A stretch of 64,000 nucleotides of DNA. It comes from CAVVSD01 sp963757125 (GTDB lineage Bacteria; Actinomycetota; Thermoleophilia; Solirubrobacterales; Solirubrobacteraceae). Where the stretch lies: assembly GCA_963757125.1 (NCBI GenBank), contig CAVWQP010000004.1, forward strand, positions 1-64,000. Direction: 5' to 3'. The position numbers and the translations under genes were made by a program. Within the stretch, counting starts at the first letter, position 1; each line of letters opens with the position of its first letter. Below the pieces are notes generated by a model. The model worked only from the letters and a program-made list of their open reading frames with translations, was not told the DNA's origin and ran no database searches. Of the stretch, positions 59,849 through 64,000 are shown piece by piece.

Positions 59849-60613
59849 ATGCCCGACCTCACCGTCACCCTCGTCGGCGGACCGACCGCCCTGCTGGAGT
59901 ACGGCGGCCTCCGGCTGCTCACGGACCCGACGTTCGACGACGCGCCGAGGACCTACGGCCGCGGCGACGCGCCGACGCTGCAGAAGACCGAGGGGCCCGC
60001 CATCACCGCGGACCAGATCGGTGACGTCGACGTCGTCCTGATCTCGCACGACCACCACCCCGACAACCTCGACGAGTCGGGCCGCGCCTACCTCCCGCGC
60101 GCGGGAACGGTCATCACGACCGCGGCCGGCGCCGAGCGCCTCGGCGGCGGCGCGACCGGCCTGGAGCCCTGGGCCGTCACCGAGGTCGGCGCGATCACGA
60201 TCACGGCGGTGCCCGCCCAGCACGGGCCGGACGGGACCGACCACCTCACGGGCCCCGTCATCGGCTTCGTGCTGGAGGCCGAGGGGCTGCCGCGGGTCTA
60301 CGTCTCAGGCGACAACGCGTCCGTCCCCGTCGTCGAGGCGATCGTCGAGCGCCTCGGCGTCATGGAGCTGGCCGTGCTCTTCGCGGGCGGCGCCTGCCTC
60401 GAAGGCCGCTTCGACGGCGCGCTGCTGACGCTGGGCAGTGCGGAGGCGGCCCAGGCCGCGCGCGTCCTCGGCTCGCGCGCCGTGATCCCGGTGCACCAGG
60501 AGGGATGGGAGCACTTCTCGGCGCCCCCGGAGGAGCTGCGCCACGCGTTCGACGAGGCGGGGCTCTCCGAGGTGCTGGTGCTGCTCGCGCCGGGTCAGAC
60601 CGCGGCCGTCTGA
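59849..60613 (+). CDS. Metallo-beta-lactamase-fold hydrolase (UlaG/YfiP-like)
   Basis: A 254-residue zinc hydrolase of the MBL fold. The metal-binding motif is VVLISHDHHPDNLDESG (HxHxDN variant). Further ligands are likely in AVPAQHGPDGTDHL, RVYVSGDNASVPVV and AVIPVHQEGWEHF. The close DPTFDD near residue 25 is common in UlaG-like and related beta-lactamase-fold proteins. Substrate unknown. ATG 59849 starts it 27 bases after the sigma gene. Its end overlaps the convergent glycosyltransferase gene by 19 bases. Confidence 0.87.
   Translation: MPDLTVTLVGGPTALLEYGGLRLLTDPTFDDAPRTYGRGDAPTLQKTEGPAITADQIGDVDVVLISHDHHPDNLDESGRAYLPRAGTVITTAAGAERLGGGATGLEPWAVTEVGAITITAVPAQHGPDGTDHLTGPVIGFVLEAEGLPRVYVSGDNASVPVVEAIVERLGVMELAVLFAGGACLEGRFDGALLTLGSAEAAQAARVLGSRAVIPVHQEGWEHFSAPPEELRHAFDEAGLSEVLVLLAPGQTAAV
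60595..60613. terminator. Palindrome shared by two convergent stop codons
   Basis: TCAGAC at 60595-60600 and GTCTGA at 60608-60613 are inverted around CGCGGCC. The right TGA is the stop of the hydrolase gene; the left TCA is the stop of the glycosyltransferase gene on the other strand. Both proteins therefore end in QTAAV. It may be a short bidirectional hairpin; there is no T-run. Confidence 0.5.
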
Positions 60614-61812
60614 GCCGTCGCCTCGAGGACGTCGAGCGCGGCGTCCGCCGTCGGCAACAGCGCCATCGCGTCCGCGATCCGGCCCGCGCTCGTCGCGTAG
60701 GACCCCTCGGCCAGGACCCGCCGGACCGCCGGCGCCAGCGCGTCGGTCACGTCCGCGGGCGGCATCGCGAGCAGCCGGCGCTCGCCGGCGTCGCCGTCGA
60801 GCGTGACGCCCGCTCCGGCCCGGGCCACGGCGGCCGCGTTCTCCCACTGGTCGAAGCTGAAGAGCGGCACCCCGACGGAGGGGACGCCGTGCGCGAGCGC
60901 GCCGAGCATCGAGCCGTAGCCGCCGTGCGTGACGACGACCGACGCGTGCGAGAGCACCGTCTCCTGCGGAACCCATGACTCCACCCGGACGTTGTCCGGC
61001 AGCGCGCCGAGCTCGGAGAGGTCGCGACCCTCGCCGACCGTGAGCAGGACCCGGACGTCGAGCGGCGCGAGCGCGTCGATCGTCCCGCGGTACAGGGCCG
61101 GGAAGTACGGCAGCCCGGCGCCGCTGGTCACCGACCCGAACGACGCGTACACGAGCGGCGCGTCGTCGAGGCCGGGCCACCAGCCCGCGGGCAGCGCGAG
61201 CCCGTCGTCGCGGACCGGGGACCGGAACCGATGCGTGGACGGCGGGGCGGGCGCCGCGGGACCCTCGAGCAGGTCGGGCACCATCGTGAGGTAGGGCGTG
61301 TCCCGTAGCGCGCGGCCGTCGGGGTCCGGCTCGAGGTCGTGCTCGGCGCGCAGCTCGTCGAGGACCGGCGCCACGAGGCCGTCGCCGTGCTCCTCGACCG
61401 AGCCGATCGCCAGCCCGACGCGCACGACCGGCACGCCGAGCATGTCGCCGACCAGCGTGGACGCGAACTCCCAGCTCTCGCGCACGATCACGTCGGGCCG
61501 CCAGTCCTGCACGATGCGCCGCAGCTCGGGCAGCGCGTGCTCGGTGTCCAGGCGGCCGAAGTACTCGCTGAGCATCGCCCGGTTCGCGTCGTCGAACGAC
61601 GCCTCCATCATCGCGGCCATCCGCGGGCGCCAGACCTCGGGCGGGGCCGCGGGAACGGGCGTCGACGGGAGGCCGAGCCTCCGCGCGTTGGGCTGGTTGG
61701 CCTCCTGCACCGCGGCGAGGACCTCGTGGCCCGCGCGCAGCGCAGCGTGTGCGAAGGGCGCGATCGGGGTCAGGTGCCCCGAGCTGCCGCGGCTCGTGAT
61801 GAGGATGCGCAT
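60595..61812 (-). CDS. GT1-family (UGT/MGT-like) glycosyltransferase
   Basis: A 405-residue GT-B enzyme like actinobacterial glycosyltransferases that act on small molecules. The N-terminus MRILITSRGSSGHLTPIAPF holds the usual early histidine; the donor-binding signature is ESWVPQETVLSHASVVVTHG and GYGSMLGALAHGVPSVGVPL, followed by FDQWENAAAVARAGAGV. ATG 61812 is used; an upstream extension in frame is not supported. The acceptor could be a flavonoid-like compound, lipid or macrolide. It stands alone, convergent with the hydrolase gene. Confidence 0.9.
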   Translation of the reverse strand: MRILITSRGSSGHLTPIAPFAHAALRAGHEVLAAVQEANQPNARRLGLPSTPVPAAPPEVWRPRMAAMMEASFDDANRAMLSEYFGRLDTEHALPELRRIVQDWRPDVIVRESWEFASTLVGDMLGVPVVRVGLAIGSVEEHGDGLVAPVLDELRAEHDLEPDPDGRALRDTPYLTMVPDLLEGPAAPAPPSTHRFRSPVRDDGLALPAGWWPGLDDAPLVYASFGSVTSGAGLPYFPALYRGTIDALAPLDVRVLLTVGEGRDLSELGALPDNVRVESWVPQETVLSHASVVVTHGGYGSMLGALAHGVPSVGVPLFSFDQWENAAAVARAGAGVTLDGDAGERRLLAMPPADVTDALAPAVRRVLAEGSYATSAGRIADAMALLPTADAALDVLEATAQTAAV

Positions 61813-61876
61813 CGTGGGCCGAGAAGACCACCGCCGCACGGCGGCCGCCGTACGGGTACCCACACAACCGCTCGGC

Positions 61877-62644
61877 TCAGCAGCGGCCGATGCGCGGCTT
61901 GCGCCTGCCGCGCAGCTCGACGACCGTGCGCGACGCGTTGTTCGTCTCGTCGCTCTCCGCGATGACGTTCGTCGGGTCGGCGATCTGCCACAGGGCGAAG
62001 CAGCCGCGCAGGCCCGTCACGTCGACGAAGTTCTCGTGGTAGGTCGCGGGGTACACGTCGGCCCAGCCGACCGACGTCCCGAGCCGCACCGACCGGCGCC
62101 TGCGGTCCTGGCTGCACCCGCCGAACACGCGGGTGCGCGGCGAGCGCGCGGACGGCCGCAGGCGCTGCAGGTCGCGGAAGCAGTACACGAGCTTCTGCCC
62201 GGTGCGCACGAGCCGGCGCGTCGCGACCGGGCCCATCGTCCACAGCTCGAAGCGGGCCGCGTTGACGAACTTCCAGTAGCCGCCCTGCCCCGGGATGTGC
62301 TTGAAGACGATCGCGCCCTGGCTGGGGATCGTGACGTGCCCGCCGGAGCGGGTGTAGATCCGCTGGCGCACCGTCATCGTCCGCGACGTGGCCGGGCGGT
62401 GCCCGAGCAGGGCGAGCGGGCCGCGGCCGACGGAGAGGATCGCGTTGGCGGCGTACAGGAGCGTCCGGCCCCCGCGCGTGTGCTCGACCCCCAGGTCGTA
62501 CGGCGCACGCATGCGCAGGTCCGGGCAGCGCAGCGCCGGGTCGGCGCAGTTCACCGCTGCCGGGGGCGCCTGCGCGGACGCAGGTGCGGCGAGCACCGCC
62601 GCCGCGACGGCGACGGCCGCCAGGCAGATGGGGGCGATGCGCAT
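61877..62644 (-). CDS. Secreted lysyl-oxidase-like protein lacking the copper-binding histidines
   Basis: A 255-residue exported protein with signal peptide ICLAAVAVAAAVLAAPASAQ. Strands and ending (LGTSVGWADVYPATYHENFV, DVTGLRGCFALWQIADPTNV, IAESDETNNASRT) match bacterial lysyl-oxidase-domain proteins. The copper site that should read HxHxH reads GQGGYWKFVNAARFELWTMG instead, with no histidine, so oxidase activity is unlikely. It may bind matrix or wall. ATG 62644 is used. Cysteines in VNCADPALRCPDL and GGCSQDRRR suggest disulfides. Confidence 0.75.
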   Translation of the reverse strand: MRIAPICLAAVAVAAAVLAAPASAQAPPAAVNCADPALRCPDLRMRAPYDLGVEHTRGGRTLLYAANAILSVGRGPLALLGHRPATSRTMTVRQRIYTRSGGHVTIPSQGAIVFKHIPGQGGYWKFVNAARFELWTMGPVATRRLVRTGQKLVYCFRDLQRLRPSARSPRTRVFGGCSQDRRRRSVRLGTSVGWADVYPATYHENFVDVTGLRGCFALWQIADPTNVIAESDETNNASRTVVELRGRRKPRIGRC

Positions 62645-62804
62645 CGGCGGGACGGTACCCGCGCCAAGGCATCCGACACTCGGTCCATTCCTGTGGATCA
62701 CTCTCTGGACCTTTGGCCGACGACAGCGCATCGCGGCCCGGATGGACTGCCCTGCGGGCCTCCGGGCCCACCTGAGTCACGCACCCATCTGGAGGACGAC
62801 AACC

Positions 62805-64000
62805 ATGGATCAGGCCGCCGCATCGGCTGCCCCCGCCACCCCGGCCGCTCCCGGGAACCTGCGCGCGAACGCGCTGGGCCTCCCGAGCGTCCTGTTCTGC
62901 ATCGTCACGGGCGCCGCGCCCCTCGCGGCGATGATCTTCAACGTGCCCGTCGCCGTGCTCGGCGGCGGCTACGCGGCGCCGGCTGCGTTCATCATCGCGA
63001 CGATCGCGCTGACGATCTTCTCCGTCGGCTACATCGAGATGAGCCGGCGGGTGCACTCCACCGGCGGCTTCTACGCGTTCATCACGCGAGGGCTCGGGTC
63101 GGTGATGGGCCTCGGCAACGGCGTGTTCATCGCGCTCTGCTACCTCATCTTCACCTGCGCGGTGCTCGGGACGATGAGCTACTTCGCGGCGACGAGCATC
63201 GACACGTGGACCGGGATCAACCTGCCCGCGTACGTCTACATGGCGATCGGCCTGGTCGTGATGACGTCGCTGGCGTTCTTCCACATCGAGCTGACGGCGA
63301 AGATCCTCGGCGTCGCGCTCGTCTGCGAGGTCCTCGCACTGCTCATCCTGTCGGCCGGCATCATCGGCCACGGCGGTGGCCCCGACGGCTTCGAGGCCGC
63401 ACCGCTGAACCCGTTCGACCTCTTCGACAACAGCGCCGCGATCGCGGTCTTCGGCGCAGGCGCGACCGGCATCGCCATCTTCGGCGCGTTCTGGTCCTGG
63501 GTCGGCTTCGAGATGGCCCCGAACTACGCGGAGGAGTCCCGCGACCCGAAGCGGATCGCGAAGCTCGCGACCTACGCGTCGGTCATCGGGCTCGGCCTCT
63601 TCTACATCTTCTGCTCGTACATGTTCATCTCCGGTTGGGGCCTGCAGGGCGCGGCGAAGGGCGTCAACGCCCAGTTCTCGGGCGACATCGCGTCGGCCTG
63701 GTACCCGCTGACCGACCGCTTCGTGGGCTCGGGCCTGACGACGATCTTCGAGGCGCTCGCCATCACGAGCTCCTTCGCGTGCGCCATGGCCTTCTTCAAC
63801 ACCAGCGCGCGGTACCTCTACGCGCTGGGCCGTGAGCGGGTGCTGCCCGCGTCGCTGGCCAAGACGCACCCGACGCACCAGAGCCCCTACATCGCGGCAC
63901 TCGTCGTCGGCGGTTTCGTCTTCCTGTACTGCCTCGGCTTCGTCATCGACGACTCGAGCACGGAGGCCGCGCTGCTGAAGCTCGGCACCTACAGCCCACT
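62805..64000 (+). CDS. APC-superfamily amino acid permease, partial at the right edge
   Basis: Membrane transporter with at least ten hydrophobic segments in the 398 residues visible. The first helix, ALGLPSVLFCIVTGAAPLAA, has the broken-helix GA motif of APC transporters; FSVGYIEMSRRVHSTGGFYA and FWSWVGFEMAPNYAEESRDP (helix 6, EE region), then RYLYALGRERVLPASLAKTH, are typical of APC amino-acid permeases. ATG 62805 has GGAGG 12 bases upstream. The gene is open at 64000. It probably imports an amino acid or amine with protons. Confidence 0.9.
   Translation, partial: MDQAAASAAPATPAAPGNLRANALGLPSVLFCIVTGAAPLAAMIFNVPVAVLGGGYAAPAAFIIATIALTIFSVGYIEMSRRVHSTGGFYAFITRGLGSVMGLGNGVFIALCYLIFTCAVLGTMSYFAATSIDTWTGINLPAYVYMAIGLVVMTSLAFFHIELTAKILGVALVCEVLALLILSAGIIGHGGGPDGFEAAPLNPFDLFDNSAAIAVFGAGATGIAIFGAFWSWVGFEMAPNYAEESRDPKRIAKLATYASVIGLGLFYIFCSYMFISGWGLQGAAKGVNAQFSGDIASAWYPLTDRFVGSGLTTIFEALAITSSFACAMAFFNTSARYLYALGRERVLPASLAKTHPTHQSPYIAALVVGGFVFLYCLGFVIDDSSTEAALLKLGTYSP

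Overview
The window is 64 kb of very GC-rich DNA (roughly 70% or more by eye) with strong G/C bias at third codon positions, frequent GTG and TTG starts, and many ATGA, GTGA or TTGA stop/start overlaps. Gene content suggests a high-GC actinobacterium. The SUF-only Fe-S machinery with SufU and an Rrf2 repressor, DtxR/IdeR-type iron boxes, a c-di-AMP riboswitch before a cell-wall hydrolase, many ECF sigma factors, a PknB-type kinase plus an FHA protein, and an AbiEi-DUF559 fusion together fit the class Thermoleophilia (Solirubrobacterales: Conexibacter, Patulibacter, Solirubrobacter, Baekduia). That placement is inference; no rRNA or other marker lies in the window. I saw no tRNA, rRNA, CRISPR array, insertion sequence or prophage.

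Region by region. (1) 1-7.8 kb, minus strand: an exopolysaccharide operon with GNAT protein, initiating sugar-phosphate transferase, GT4 glycosyltransferase, flippase, NodB deacetylase, a second GNAT protein and a methyltransferase cut by the window edge. Four of its genes are broken by single-base indels in G/C runs, which may be sequencing errors. (2) 7.8-11.1 kb: two ECF-like sigma genes flank a secreted Pro/Ala-rich protein. (3) 11-16 kb: alpha-hydroxyacid oxidase, acyl-CoA ligase, and a histidine kinase/response regulator pair. (4) 16-22.3 kb: RNase HI, LOG-family protein, a riboswitch-controlled wall hydrolase plus an RTX-like protein, a 164-bp inverted repeat, an M20 peptidase, an Nramp-like transporter and a YdjM-like membrane hydrolase. 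(5) 22.3-32.9 kb: the SUF system in two blocks (Rieske-sufB-sufD and rrf2-sufC-sufS-sufU). Between them lie a siderophore-binding lipoprotein with twin iron boxes, a PAS-GGDEF-EAL protein and a secreted glycoside hydrolase. (6) 33-42.3 kb: PknB-like kinase, AbiEi-DUF559, FHA protein, ECF sigma factor, a dehydrogenase, and a MoxR-DUF58-VWA operon. (7) 42.3-47 kb, minus strand: a fully overlapping fatty-acid/CoA operon (SDR, thiolase-like protein, Zn-ribbon/OB-fold protein, acyl-CoA ligase, enoyl-CoA hydratase). (8) 47-51.2 kb: response regulator/kinase pair, a second VWA protein, an HtrA-like protease. (9) 51.3-55.7 kb, plus strand: a tightly coupled operon of flavoprotein, ATP-grasp ligase, NodB-like protein and small membrane protein, abutting the relic of a short-chain dehydrogenase. 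(10) 55.8-64 kb: flavin monooxygenase, membrane HD-GYP protein, sigma factor, metallo-hydrolase, GT1 glycosyltransferase, lysyl-oxidase-like secreted protein, and an amino-acid permease cut by the right edge.

Themes are cell envelope (exopolysaccharide, wall hydrolase, c-di-AMP and c-di-GMP control), Fe-S and iron homeostasis, and CoA-dependent acid catabolism. The best candidate for an undescribed system is the 51.3-55.7 kb operon. The Pro-rich protein between two sigma genes, one of them degenerate, comes next.
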